Part shown: piece after piece, positions 45,401 to 56,719 of the stretch
Numbering within the stretch: position 1 is the first letter of the stretch
How the letters are laid out: each line of letters starts with the position of its first letter
Assembly (NCBI GenBank): GCA_947311845.1
Contig: CAMZMU010000111.1
Coordinates: 10,917,028-10,981,027, forward strand
Direction of reading: 5' to 3'
Source of the DNA: Poa pratensis
Taxonomy: Eukaryota > Streptophyta > Magnoliopsida > Poales > Poaceae
DNA length: 64,000 nucleotides
The notes under the pieces: generated by a model
Seen by the model: only the letters and a program-made list of their open reading frames with translations
What the model was told of the DNA's origin: nothing
Database searches by the model: none
Made by a program: the position numbers and the translations under genes

Positions 45401-46136
45401 GTTTATCGATGTTTCTGTGATGCAAAATATTATATGGATGGCATATTTGAATTCCTTTCATTTTTCTAATCGATTTAGACATTTTATTTGTCAAATTTCG
45501 ATTTACAGATTTAAAGATATGAATTATTCCATATTAAACATTATTACATAATCACTGTTATTTATTCAAAAAATATTATTACATAATCATTGTTATTTAT
45601 TCAAAACATATCATTACATAATCATTGTTATTTATTCAAATAAATTTTGAAAATTTAAACAATAAAAAAGTGTAACATCATGACGCAGGGGTTAATATGA
45701 TTGATAGGATACTAATATCAGTAAGTTCTAACTTCTCATTTGGAAGCTAATTCGGAAGGAACTCAAAAGTTAGGCGTGCTTGGGCTGGAGCAATTTGAGT
45801 ATGGGTGACCGAATGGGAAGTTTGACTAGGGTATGTGATTTGACCTGAGATTAAGTGTGTGGCTAAGTGGGAAATTTCGGAATAGAATTAAGAAAGAACT
45901 GAAAATAGAATTAAAAAAACTTCGGTCCTTTAGTACCGGTTGGTAACACTAACCGGGACTAAAGGTCCTCCAGCCCTAGCGCTTGACCGCAGCGATGTGG
46001 AGGGTCTTTAGTCCCGGTTTGTGACCAAACGGGACTAAAGGAGGCGGCCTTTAATCCCGATTCCGTAGTACCGGTTGGATAACCGGGACTAAAGCCAGTT
46101 CCCAACCGGTACTAAAGGCTTATTTTCTACTAGTGT
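45401..46136 (+). mobile_element. Right-end fragment of a second CACTA element
   Basis: The terminus is GGCTTATTTTCTACTAGTG, ending at 46136. It is preceded by sub-terminal units ACTAACCGGGACTAAAGG, TTTAGTCCCGGTTTGTG and GGATAACCGGGACTAAAG from about 45929. To the left are AT-rich triplicated ATTACATAATCATTGTTATT phrases (45540-45640) and a 5S-like tract. No transposase sequence is present. The left limit is approximate. Confidence 0.65.
45758..45838 (+). other. 5S-rRNA-like tract
   Basis: GAACTCAAAAGTTAGGCGTG, CTTGGGCTGGAG and ATGGGTGACCGAATGGGAAG follow the order and spacing of the second half of plant 5S rRNA, including the internal promoter A-box-like (AGTTAGGCGTGC) and C-box-like (ATGGGTGACC) parts. 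Several substitutions and the missing first ~35 bases mean it is not a functional 5S gene. It lies about 90 bases before the CACTA sub-terminal repeats. Confidence 0.75.
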
Positions 46137-46480
46137 TAGTACAACGTGACTAATACGTCGCATCTACGGAAAAGTCAAGTTTGCTCCCGAGTTCAGGTGA
46201 TCCCACTATTTAAAAAAAAATCAACAAATGTATTTAAAAGTTTTTAAAAACCTGAATATATTTGCATGTTCTACTATAAGCATGCAAAATCATAATGCGG
46301 ATTTTTTGTATTATAGGCTACATAGAAATTGGAAATTTGAATATATACATTATTCAATGTACTTAGATCTGTATATTTGTCATTTTTGTCTATCCAAAAC
46401 GTAAATTATTTTGATTGAGATTTTGCACGTTCCTAGGACATATCATTGATAACATGCATGATTTTTGAGATAAACGCACC
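46137..46480. mobile_element. Right-truncated copy of the AT-rich fold-back element, with U-block flank
   Basis: TACGTCGCATCTACGG (U-block text) leads into TTTGCTCCCGAGTTCAGGTG and matches 7525-7870 step by step, up to ACATGCATGATTTTTGAG. The inverted right arm is missing, so the hairpin is lost. The insertion point within the U block is the same as at 7545, so the two copies derive from a shared insertion. Confidence 0.6.
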
Positions 46481-47164
46481 GTTGGTCACTAAACTTAAGT
46501 TAGATGAGTACTTTGGTTACATAACTCTCAGAGTGTGAGGAACTGGTCAGCGAACTTTCAAAGATGAGTATGTGGTCATGTAAAGCATTTCGAAGCAGTA
46601 TTGTACATGCCCGCGTATATATGCAGCATTTGTATTTTGAACTTTGATTAGAGCATCATTCTGCAGTTATCGTGCGTCTGAATCCTTTCCGACCGATTTC
46701 TGTTGCGCTTGCACATGGCGGACAAGCCATCTCATCCTCCCACAGTGTGGAAGTTAAAACTTCAGCGGCAGCGGCAGCCGGCCGAACGTGCTCCACTGGA
46801 ACCTTATACCAATCTCGCCGTTGCAGGCAAGCTAAGGACTCAGCTGTCACTGTCAGATTGTGTTAGATCAATGAGTATTTGGCATACTATTTATATTGTG
46901 TGTTTGGTTTTTATTTTACAGAATGACCGTGTGCTGTTTGATGTGATAAAATCTTCTTTTTGACATGTTCATCAGATAAAATCAAGATACTTGACAGTTC
47001 AAAGTTCATGTCGACAAAATTTCTCTTCTGGGCAGAGCAGTTTCAGAGAAATTACTTTCACACAGTATGAAACGTTAATTTTAACACACATTATTCAGTA
47101 GACCTAATATGGCAAGTATAGTCTTATTTGCACACCTCACGGAGGCATCTGGTGTGATATCATA
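46481..47164. other. Unassigned intergenic sequence
   Basis: Nearly 700 bases without a supported gene. The segment around 46700-46870 is GC-richer and open on both strands for about 64-86 codons, but nothing in it resembles a known family. No repeat boundaries were identified. Confidence 0.3.
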
Positions 47165-48044
47165 TCTCTACTATATAATACGAGTAGTGTTTCTTCCTCC
47201 CGAATTTTGGTACGTTTGACCGTGGCCGTGGTACGTGGTATCTGTAAATAAACCGAATCCAGCCAAAGCACGATCCTGATCGCTAAAAAAACGGAGACAA
47301 CGCACACAGCTCGGTTCGATTTTGGGCCGGCCCAGTACCATGATGTACGAGTATGAGTATGATCAGATCACGTTTGATTTTGCCATGCGAGCAGCCCAGA
47401 AAAAATCGGACAGATCGACACGGATCAATCAATCTATACATGCACACATACATACGTATGTGGTCACGTTCGAGCCACCACGTTTCTCCCAGAGAGGCAG
47501 CCATGTTGGCTTTCTTTTAAACATCACAAGACAAGACAGTTAGGGATTTTATTCAGTACACAGCTCAACCTAAATGATTATAGACAATCTAAAATAGTAG
47601 ATTATGAAATAAATCAATAATCTTGGCCGACCTCGCCGTGGACGACGCTAAGCACGAGGAGGTGCTCGTGTGGTACGCCTGCGGCTTGATCGACATCATG
47701 GTCGACAAGAAACGTGTGTACGACCACCGCGCGTTCAGGACTGGCCCGTAGACAACAACGAGTATGTGGCCTGGGAGATGAACATTGACACCTGTAACAC
47801 ACTAGCCACCAGCATTTTCCTTTCGGTCCCGACACAAAAATCCACGTAAGCGAATAACGTGAAATGTAGAATGAGTTGGAGTCAACATCGGTGATTGATT
47901 AAGCCTTGCAACAATTATAATTAAGAGGAAAGCAACAAACGACTGATATGGACAACACATGGGTATTTATCTTTTATTGACTTATAAAAAAATAATCATT
48001 AAATTGTTTTATCCGCCCGTAGCAACGCACGGGCATTTTGCTAG
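47165..48044 (+). mobile_element. Non-autonomous Helitron
   Basis: The 5' end is TCTCTACTATATAATACGAG, preceded by A. The 3' end is GCCCGTAGCAACGCACGGGC (a 6-bp stem hairpin), then ATTTTGCTAG followed by T. TC...CTAG ends inserted between A and T, with a hairpin about 10 bases from the 3' end, are diagnostic of Helitrons. The element is 880 bp and has no Rep/helicase. It carries a short gene-like fragment at 47620-47755. Confidence 0.75.
47620..47755 (+). pseudogene. Gene fragment possibly captured by the Helitron
   Basis: A GC-rich island in an AT-rich element reads LADLAVDDAKHEEVLVWYAC and GLIDIMVDKKRVYDHRAF on the + strand before running out of frame. Its base composition and protein-like character contrast with the surroundings. 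This suits an exon picked up by the Helitron. I do not recognise the source gene. Confidence 0.4.
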
Positions 48045-50433
48045 TCTTAATAATCCCTGTATTATTGTTTCTTCCTTTCCAAAGAAACAAATATTAGGTC
48101 TGGTATGCAATAAGACGAATTTAATAACCAATTACAGAGTGATGGTGACTTAATAGTTTAACCTCAGACTGGTTTGTTGTATATTTTTTCCGTTCGTACT
48201 AGCATGTAGTGTCATGATTCCTGAACATTGTTAGGCCTAAACAACTCCCTCCAAATGTAGCTCCATTGTTTTCAGTGGGAGGTATGAAATCCAAACCTCT
48301 AGAGTCCCTAGATGAGTGTCAAAAGAGAGAAGGCCTCTGTTGATTGCAGGAATGAAAAACATATGAATAGGAGAAGCAAAAGATTAGGATCTTCAATACT
48401 AGGAACTCTGATAAAATTTCAAAATTATGATTTTTTTCAGGTGTTGCATTTAGGTCGTGAACAGGATATAAATACATTTCTGAAGAAAAGAGAGGGCAGG
48501 AGGGTTGGCATAGCCTGTTTTCACATGTCGCTGATATTGTCTCCACGACAAACTGTATTGTGTACCCACACATAAGAACTCAATATATATATGCCTGCAT
48601 AAAAGCACGGTAGGAAACTTAGTTTTCTCATTATCTTTGGATGTTTACACATATATTAATTTACTTCGGGGACTAAATGCCTTCTAAAGTTATTAACTAT
48701 TGTATTGCAGACCATATCTAGAGCATATTACTGTTCTATCATTTTTGTCTGGTAATATATATTTTCCATTTGAGTATGTGGTTTCTTTGCAGGGCATATT
48801 GTGAAAATATACATTTTTGCTCATGGCGCTGCACATCTATCGACGATATGCCAAAAAAAAACTACAAGTTCTGGCAGTTAAATAGAAGGTATTGCTCCAG
48901 TAAGTTATACTCGCTCCGTCTTGAAAAGGATGTCACTAAAATGGATTTATCTAGCAAACAAATATGTCTAGATACATCCATTTTAGCGACATTCTTTTCC
49001 GGACATAGGGGGTACTTCTTAAGAACTTGTGCATCTCTATGCTTTCCTGCTCTCTAATTCGAATTGTCATTGTTGTGTGGTACATACCTTTACTCAATTG
49101 TTTTTCATACATCCCACGATTTTTGTTTCTGAAATTAGTTTTAGATTGTCTGTTCATTGTCAATGAGAAAAATACTACTACATTAATGTTCGGCCATTCT
49201 ATATTTCAATCTTTCTCGATTCTATATTTTCTCCTATTTTAATTTAGAAAACTACTGAATTGTTTTTTGTTCATTATCTATAACATCTAAATCTTTTTGT
49301 ATTCTACAACTATACTTACATTTTCCTAAATTTAGTCATTGTGCTTTCCATTTTATGCATAAATCTTACTTATTGGAAACTGAACCAAATGCAAGAACCA
49401 TCCCTGCATATGTAAAGTGACCTAAAATTCTTTCTTATGAAGGTTATTAGCCTGTTATGTGGTAGAGTATTAGATGATGTCTAATTAATACTGCAATGAA
49501 ATCACTCATGATTGAGCTATGACATTGTATCTTAGATTATTAATTTGGGATCATGACTGTGCATTATAAATCACTACACTTCTTAGTTCTTAGTTTGTGC
49601 TGAATTTCTAGGTGCATCATGGATAGGTATATGTGATAAAAATGTTGATCAGACAGCTTAGAATTTAAGACTCGCCTTATTAAGGCAGGTGTCATGATAA
49701 AATACATTATACTATGTGATTACATGTTACAACGGCTAATATGGTGGCTGGACTGCACGATCGGTGCTCTCTCTGAGTGAACAATACCGGTGATGAAGCA
49801 GCGAAACAATGTAAGGGGATTTGGGAAATAGTATTTGGTTATAAAAATGGTGGCTAAAATTGTAAAAATAAATGATAAAATTCTTCTATCAGATGAAAAA
49901 ACTTTCAAGTTTTACCAATGTAGTAGAAGTGTAATTTTAGTTTGTTACCAAATCGAACTGATTGTCTTCATGTGTGTCTGTGCTGACTAAGGCTATTATT
50001 TAAGAAATGAACTACACAACTCTTTTGATATGCTTATTTTATACAATGAGTGTTAGCATATTTGTAAAACAACATGCCTAATCAAAATGACGTAACGACA
50101 ATAGGAGAAATATTAACTAAATTAACTATTCCATAAGATTTCTTATGTTTATTTTTCAAAATATTCTTAGTTGGCAACTTGGGACATTTGGGTTCTACTT
50201 CAGTTTACATATACAAATAATCATTTTTTTGTTGTTGTTCTTTCAATCTGTTATAGAAGGAAATACAAATGGAGCTACCCTATTTCCAAAATATAAACAA
50301 TCAGGTGATCATTGCTAAATCTCCTATTAATCATTAGTGCATTATTAACAAACAAATTAAAAGTTTACCAATAGGGTAAACTAATGTATTGTAAAAAATC
50401 AAGTCCGTGCGGATGCACGGGTTGGTGACTAGT
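48045..50433. mobile_element. AT-rich region ending in a second Helitron 3' terminus
   Basis: It ends CCGTGCGGATGCACGGGTTG, then GTGACTAG followed by T at 50434: a hairpin close to a CTAG end, as in Helitrons. The matching 5' end was not located. The CTAG at 48044 lies between this terminus and the 5' end at 47165, so this may be a longer Helitron into which another was placed, or one with two alternative 3' ends. The rest is AT-rich and non-coding, with one MITE at 48910-49012. Confidence 0.45.
48910..49012. mobile_element. Stowaway-type MITE
   Basis: A 103-bp element starting CTCGCTCCGTCTTGAAAAGG and ending TTCTTTTCCGGACATAGGGG, flanked by TA. The arms AAAATGGATTTATCTAG and GATACATCCATTTTAG pair imperfectly. 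Confidence 0.7.
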
Positions 50434-50727
50434 TATTTTAATGTTATTATGTGTGAAATATAATATATAAACATTCAGTATACACACTACCATTTTCCAT
50501 ACATGTACACAACTTTATATTATCCAAACTCAACAAAACTTTGAATTATACGGTTTGTACATCCAAACAGGATTTGAAATTGGATCCCATCATTTGATTC
50601 CACCCGAAAATACCACGCACATCCAAACAACAGATTTGGAATTGCAGGTCAATTCATTTCCATTTCAGATTTGGTATTCCCACTCCAATTCAATTGCAAG
50701 GTTGAATACCAACATCCAAAAACAGCC
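50434..50727. mobile_element. Possible Harbinger-type MITE (right end clear)
   Basis: The right end reads CATCCAAAAACAGCC followed by TAA, the inverse of a GGCTGTTTTTGGATG terminus. The interior repeats ACATCCAAACA and GATTTGAAATTGG phrases, similar in style to the 1032-bp element. The left end was not found; it may be near 50550 (GTACATCCAAACAGG). Confidence 0.4.
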
Positions 50728-50734
50728 TAAGTAT

Positions 50735-50990
50735 ATATGGCTGCTCCGTTCTGTTCTGAATACAAGTATAGGCTGGGGCTTAAAAGCAGGAAGCATGAGA
50801 TGATACCCTTCATTTTTGGAGGCGCCCGGCCGGCGCGCCCTGGAGCCCACACCAGACTGAACCTGGAATCCTTTGTGTATCCTACGTTCATATGTTGCAC
50901 AAGAAAATGGGATATCTGCGGTGTATCCTATGTTCATATCTTGCACAAGCAGCTCTATGCCATATCAGCTATTCGCTAGCTTACTACCAG
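50735..50990. repeat. U block 7 (fragment next to the 3' end of MSL copy 3)
   Basis: It contains the CTGCTCCGTTCTGTTCTGAA, GGCTGGGGCTTAAAAGCAGG, ATGAGATGATACCCTTC and CTGAACCTGGAATCCTTTG modules, with a short internal repeat of CCTATGTTCATATCTTGCAC. It ends about 90 bases from the MSL stop codon. This puts the block of one unit directly beside the gene of the next, as expected for a tandem array. Confidence 0.7.
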
Positions 50991-51076
50991 GTTTTTTGCA
51001 GCTCTCACCACCGGATAAGGAGGGTAACTGTTGTATCTACGGTCTCTCGTACGGTGTTTCCTGCACATTAGCTGCT

Positions 51077-54000
51077 TCAGGAATAATTCCATGTCGTTGG
51101 CATCCTTGTGGACTGAAGAGGGGGCGCGTTCCGCACGTTGACGTCAAGGGGCAACATCCGGTACTCTACGTCGAGGTCCTTCAGGACTTTGATCATCTCT
51201 TGGAGCACCAGCTCCCTCCTCACGAACCTCATCCCCATGTCCTGCCAGTTGAGTGTGTGCCGGAGCCATATGGATACTTTCAGTTTGTTGGTGTCATCAA
51301 CATCCCGGAGGACAACCATCGCGCCAGGGTACCAATGTTCCTTCTTGGAGTCGATGTAACTGGAACAACACATGAAAATATCCGTTAGTTCGATGTGGTA
51401 AGATCAGCAGCAAACGGCAACCCAAATTACAAATGCAAATTCTCTCACAATAACCAACATGCCTGCCTAAAAAATTTACGAGTAACGGAGGGAATTTCTC
51501 AGCATTATGTGTACGCCAGTTATGAACATCAGACTTGAGATAACAGAAGCACAGATACGCACCGTAGTATTCTTTCCTTCATGATGGCCAGTTTTTCCAC
51601 AGGTGTGGCAACATGAATAGAGAAGTCAATTCCTTCTCCCATATCAGGACTCCTGTAGAAATTAAAAATCGGTTTCGTGGCCAGTACACTGTTTGGATAA
51701 TAGATCTTTAGGTTATCATAACGGAGAAATACTGTTGTCATGATGTTCATTTCCTCTACCACGACCTGAAATTCAAGTGCTTAAACTTCAGTCGATGAAC
51801 GCAAGTTAATATTCAATTCAATAAACAAGGACCACAAAGAAGATATTCTTTACCTGCACTTCCTCAATTTCACAGCGGTCACCAACATCGAAAGGATGCA
51901 TGACGAATAAGAAAATAATAGCCTCAAAAATTGTCTTCATAGTATTCCCAAATACAAAGACTGCCACAAGAAGCTGTGAACTGGTGAAGATAAAGAATTC
52001 TGTTGTCGCTATGCCAAGAATAAGCAGCCAGAGAACAGACACTATGAGGCCAACAACAACATTTCCACCCTGGCTGAGCTTGTTAACTGCAGTTTTGGTA
52101 TCATTAAGTGTTAGGGCAAGAGCTTTGCGCTCTCTAAATGTGCTCACCTACAAAAGAAACCACATGACAATGTTAGCAAACACATCTTGAAGTAGTCTAA
52201 TAGTAATCCTTGATGCAACTTAGATAGTACTGTAACAAGATCTTTACCACCCAGTTCTTGAGAGACCTCTTGCTAACCCTACAGTGCTCTTGTGCTCCTT
52301 CAAAGAGATGCATAGCTTTGATGGCTTCCTCCTGCCTCATGAAGCGCATCAAGTCTGCCAAGTATATGTACCTGCATTATTCATTCATTCACGGCCAAGG
52401 ATATGAATCAAGAAGCTGCCACTATGCTTTGCTGAAACGAGCGCATTCTAGTTAAGAATTCTTGTTAACTTCTATAATTCATTATCCACTTTGCAATGAA
52501 GATTAAACGGAGTATGCACAACATAAGTCTAACAGTTACCATGATATTACTAGATTAAAAGAAATGACTATACCATAAGTGTACCTCATAAGCTAAAAAA
52601 TCATACGGTTAAGATAAGCTACAGTTGTATATCTTATCTAGAGTCTAGACAATAGTAATTTAAAACTATGTAACTTGTCACTAAAAAAGATAAGGGTGCC
52701 TGTCTAAGACGAGAAAGAAATGCTTACTTGGATCCAGGCTTCGCTACATTATGAAAGATCTGCTTGGCGGCCACTTGCGCCTCATACTCACTACGAATCT
52801 GTGTCCCTGACTCATCCCCATCTCCTGTTGCCTGCTGAATCTGCTCATCCATTGTGGTGAGCGTCCCAAACCGAACAATCTTCATGAGCCTCTTCATGTT
52901 AAATGCTGAAACGTTTTTCTGATTGAGCCTATGGAGCTTGCCAATGGTGATCCCTTCATCAAGCTCACGCTGTTTTTTCTCCTTTGACAGCTGGTTGCTT
53001 CCATCTCCTCTCGAGATTAAACCCGCGATCCGAATGCTCCTTTGCCCTGATAGATTCTTGGCTGGTAAGGCGGCATGGAGCTCTTTTGGGATGGTTCCGC
53101 CTGCACGTTGGAGCTCACGCACCTCAGCAAGCACGTAGTCTTCATCAACCAGTTGTGGCCCAGAGAGTGTCTCAATGACATATTGGTTGAACAATGCCTC
53201 TTGAATCCGATCAAAGTATGTCGAGACATGGAAGGACGAAGCCAGCACCTTGAGCAGCAGCGTCTTGAGAAGGCGGATGAGTGTGGCGACGAGTAAGCAG
53301 AAGAGTACCTTGGTGACATACGGCAGTACCAGCGTGTGCGTCGGGACGTTCTCGTCAAACAGGAAGTGCCAAGAGGCAAGAACCAGGCCGAGCCAGAAGG
53401 CGTTCTGCACGGCGCCCCGGACGCCATAGACGAAGTAGAGCACACGCTTCCGCAGCACGAAGTTGCGTTCCACGCAGAACACAATGATCCGGATGACCCA
53501 CCCAGAGACGAGACGGCCACAGATGAGCACAAACAGAAGGAGCTCCCACTTCCAGAGGTTTAGCTCCCAGACCTTCTTCCTGGACAATTTCTTTATTGTG
53601 AGGCTGCACACCAATGCCCCGATGATGAGCACCAGGCTGATCCACTGCAATATGGTGAGAGTGTCGAGCTTGACACGCTTGAAGTCGTCGGGGATGTCAT
53701 CGTCTATGAAGGGATCGTCCTCCTCCTCCTCCATGGGACCCGACTTGCCCGTCTTACGCCCTGAAGGAAACTGGACGGACTTGCCGGTCATCCGCCCTGA
53801 AGGGAACTGGCCGGATTTAGGAGGCCGCAAGACAGACGACTTGCGCTCCATGGCACGAGCCGGCATGGGTGACTGCGGCGGCGGGTCCGTGAGCCGGGAG
53901 CGCGTCTTGGCTCGCAGTAATGGTCGCGCTACGGCCGGAGTGGGAGTTTTGTTGGTGCGGCGTGTTAGCTCGCCGTCCGCGCTGGCGCGCCTACGCCTGC

Positions 54001-54552
54001 CGCTGCCGCCGCCGCCGCCATCGGAGTCGGATGAAGAAGACGAGGAGCTGTGGAGTTCTTCGAAGGAGGCACGCGCATCCCGTCACGGGAGTTGGATAAG
54101 GAGGGCCCTGCGATGGCGTCCTCCTCCATCTTCGGCGTGAGAGAAGGGGCGGCGTTGGCCTGCTTCGGCGAGAGCGTCGGGGATGACGGCGGCGGCTGCG
54201 TTGGCCGGTTCTTGAAGCTGAAGCCCTCGACGCGGCGCGGGGTGCCGTCCCCTTTTCCGCCGCCCTCGTTCTGCCAGAAGTCGTAGGTGCCATCGTCCCA
54301 GCCCTTGGACGGCGAACTGGGGGCGGTCGACAGCGCCCTGCTCGCCCTCGCCGTCGAGCTGGCGGTGTTCGAGCTCGCATTCGCGCCGCCGTCCGCGCCG
54401 GGGACGGTGGAGGGCGCGGGGCCGTTCCCGTCCCCGTCGATCTTCACAACAACCTCCCGCCGCTCACCGAGGTCGGCCTGGTCCCCCGGCGGCGACAGCG
54501 ACTTGGCCGAGCCGTAGGACCTGAGGCTGCTCTTGCGCTGCACCTGATCCAT
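51077..54552 (-). CDS. MSL10-like mechanosensitive channel, copy 3 (full exon structure, one frameshift)
   Basis: Five exons on the minus strand with GT/AG borders: 54552-52728, 52371-52248, 52147-51854, 51765-51563 and 51359-51077 (TGA). The spliced length is 2729 nt, one short of 910 codons. The missing base is at about 54080-54086 (CCGTCACGG; copy 1 has CCGTTCACGG). Translation from ATG 54552 therefore leaves the MSL frame after about 155 codons. An in-frame Met at 53866 could restart it, keeping all six membrane helices: LTILQWISLVLIIGALVCSL, WKWELLLFVLICGRLVSGW, QNAFWLGLVLASWHFLF, YVTKVLFCLLVATLIRLL, VVVGLIVSVLWLLILGIA and LLVAVFVFGNTMKTIFEAI. The MscS pore region ends HPFDVGDRCEIEEVQ, and the C-terminus has DVEYRMLPLDVNVRN. 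MSL10-type proteins are plasma-membrane stretch-activated anion-preferring channels. About 30 residues around the DPPTRLIGNFLRKQ motif present in copy 1 are missing. Status: probably the most intact copy, but its integrity needs the frameshift confirmed. Confidence 0.85.
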
Positions 54553-55035
54553 CGCCGCCGACCAACAAACACCACACACGCACGCACACACGGATCGATA
54601 TACTCCTCCTCCGCGAAATCGCTCGGGAATTAAATGGCTGCGTTGCCGTTGCCGAGGCTAGGGCCCCCGGATGGAGAGTGTTCCGGTACAACGTGGAGAG
54701 CTGACAACATTTGGCAAAATTGGCGCCTTTTCGCGCTCTGGTTGGCTGGGCACCCCGCCCGCGTTTCTTTTGTAGGCAGCGGCCAGCGGCGCCACTGGTG
54801 GTGAGCATCACCGCAGGCAGGGCTTCACAGTTCACACCGATACGTGGCAATGACACTGCTCGTGATTTGGAGCAGAGGAGATTAGACAAGTCGATTTAGG
54901 GGTAAAGCGAAGATCTTGGTGCATATGGCATCGTGGCCGCGATTATCGGCGAACAAGTGGGACCGCGTCAGCATTTTTGGTACTAATTAATCAGTGATGA
55001 GATTGGTCGACCAAAAAAGGAAGTCACTCGATCGG
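54553..55035 (-). promoter_or_regulatory. Upstream region of MSL copy 3
   Basis: It corresponds to 1481-2020 upstream of copy 1. Shared phrases include CGTTTCTTTTGTAGGCAGCG, GAGGAGATTAGACAA, GGGGTAAAGCGAAGATCTTG and GAGATTGGTCGACCAAAA. Similarity ends at about 55035, where inserted repeats begin. No TATA box or site can be named with confidence. Confidence 0.6.
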
Positions 55036-55724
55036 TTATCGTACAGTGGTATTTTTCTTAAGTACATACTGTGGTAATTTGGCATTTTTTCAGATAATAC
55101 GTGTCTCATTCATAGAATAAAGATCAAGTTAGAACCTTTTGCAAAAATGATCATCAGCTAAAGAAAGAAAAATACTATCTAGACCACACAAAAAAAAGCG
55201 GCCATCCAAAAAAAGAGTGGACAAATCACCTGTTCACCCGATCTCGATCTGGCTTCATCGCTGATATGCAGCTTTACGGACATCCAAAGTAGCTCATCAA
55301 AGGCAAAGTCATTGCCGTTAAAAGAATCAGACTGGGGCAGCACACCGGACATGGCATTGAACTAAAGACCTAGCACCCCCGTGCGACGACGTCGGAGGAG
55401 AAAACCATGTCTGCCAGCTCCCAACCACGAACCCATTCCACCACCTTCCATATGCCACTGATGCATACTACCGTCTGCACGCGCTTTGAAAAACCTCCCG
55501 AGCTCCGCTCCGATGCTGGACCGAGCGCGGTCACAACGGCAGAGTTCGGGAACACAAGTCCGGATGTCGCCGCCGCCACGCCATCCCCGCTTAAAACGAC
55601 TACCACCCATATCCATCGCCGACCACAGAGAACACTGCATTAGAGAAGGATCTGAAACAATTTTATTTATCACCGTCGTCAACTTCGCCAGAGCCAAGAC
55701 GCCGCCCGGTAGAAAACCTAAACT
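55036..55724. other. Unclassified repeat upstream of MSL copy 3, interrupted by the LINE
   Basis: About 690 bases, continuing after the LINE at 56556-56719. The text CCTAAACTACAAAGGACCTA is interrupted after CCTAAACT. It is moderately GC-rich and non-coding. It separates the MSL upstream region from U block 8, as the 2021-3469 insertion does for copy 1, but the two insertions are not obviously the same sequence. Confidence 0.35.
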
Positions 55725-56543
55725 TCCGTCAATTTGACGCATAGGACCGACGAGTTTCGTTGGAATTTACACAAGAGTGGCAAATTCTCTGTGGACTCTA
55801 TGTATAAAGCTCTAGTCCAACCTGACGTGCCAGTAGATAATAATAAGAAAATCTGGAAGATGAAGATTCCACTAAAAAATAAGGTCTTTGTGTGGTATCT
55901 TCGTCGAGGAGTAATTCTTATTAAAGATAATCTTGCAAAACGCAATTGACATGGAATTAAAAAGTGCGTCTTCTGTCACAAGGACGAGACTATCAAACAC
56001 TTATTCTTCGAGTGCAAATTAGCTAGTTCTATGTGGTCAATCATCAAGATAGGTTCTACCTTATACCCACCAAGAAGTGTTGCTTATATTTTTGGCAATT
56101 GGCTGAATGGGGTGGATTATAGATTTAAACAACTTGTTAGGGTGGCAGCGTTTGCCGTAATATGGTCGCTTTGGCTGTGTAGAAATGACAAGGTTTTTAA
56201 TGATAAAAATTCTTCTCTCATGTAGGTTATCTACAGGAGTACATCTATACTCCGTTCGTGATCTCAGTTGCAACGTGTGGAGCATCGAGACCTGTTTACG
56301 GAGGTGTGTACAAGACTGGAGGATACGGCGAGAGACTTTTTATCCCAACATGGATGACAACATAATTTGCTGATTGGCCCTCCACCTTCATAGGCGTTTT
56401 TACAATTTCTTATTATGATATGTAATTCGCCTTTTTTATGTTTCGTACTTCTAAACTTGTGTCGGCTATGTGTATCTTAGTTATGCAGAGCCTGGGTGTA
56501 ATACTTAAAACTCTTTAACTAATAAAGATCCCTTTATCGGAAA
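55725..56543 (+). mobile_element. 5'-truncated LINE (reverse-transcriptase C-terminal zinc-binding region)
   Basis: The + strand encodes KIWKMKIPLKNKVFVWYLRR and CVFCHKDETIKHLFFECKLA, the zf-RVT signature (CxxC...HxxxxC) found after reverse transcriptase in plant L1-type elements. This is followed by AVIWSLWLCRNDKVFND, and stops occur at 55947 and 56224. The 3' end is AATAAAGATCCCTTTATCGG plus a short A run. The target duplication AAAACCTAAACT flanks it (55713-55724 and 56544-56555). The reverse-transcriptase core is missing. Confidence 0.85.
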
Positions 56544-56719
56544 AAAACCTAAACTACAAAGGACCTAACCGTCGAACTAAACACGTCCGCACACAGGAGG
56601 TCCGACGACCCCTCACTACATACTACCAGGAGTCGGAAGCGGAGGAGAGCCGGAAGTCGGCGTCGGAAAGCTGGTGCCCTAGATTGATTTTTCCCTTCCG
56701 GTTGCGCAGAGGAAACCTA

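Noticed and set aside
45758..45838. Functional 5S rRNA gene
   Set aside because: The first third is missing, several conserved bases are changed and there is no terminator T-run at the expected place. It is treated as a 5S-derived tract.
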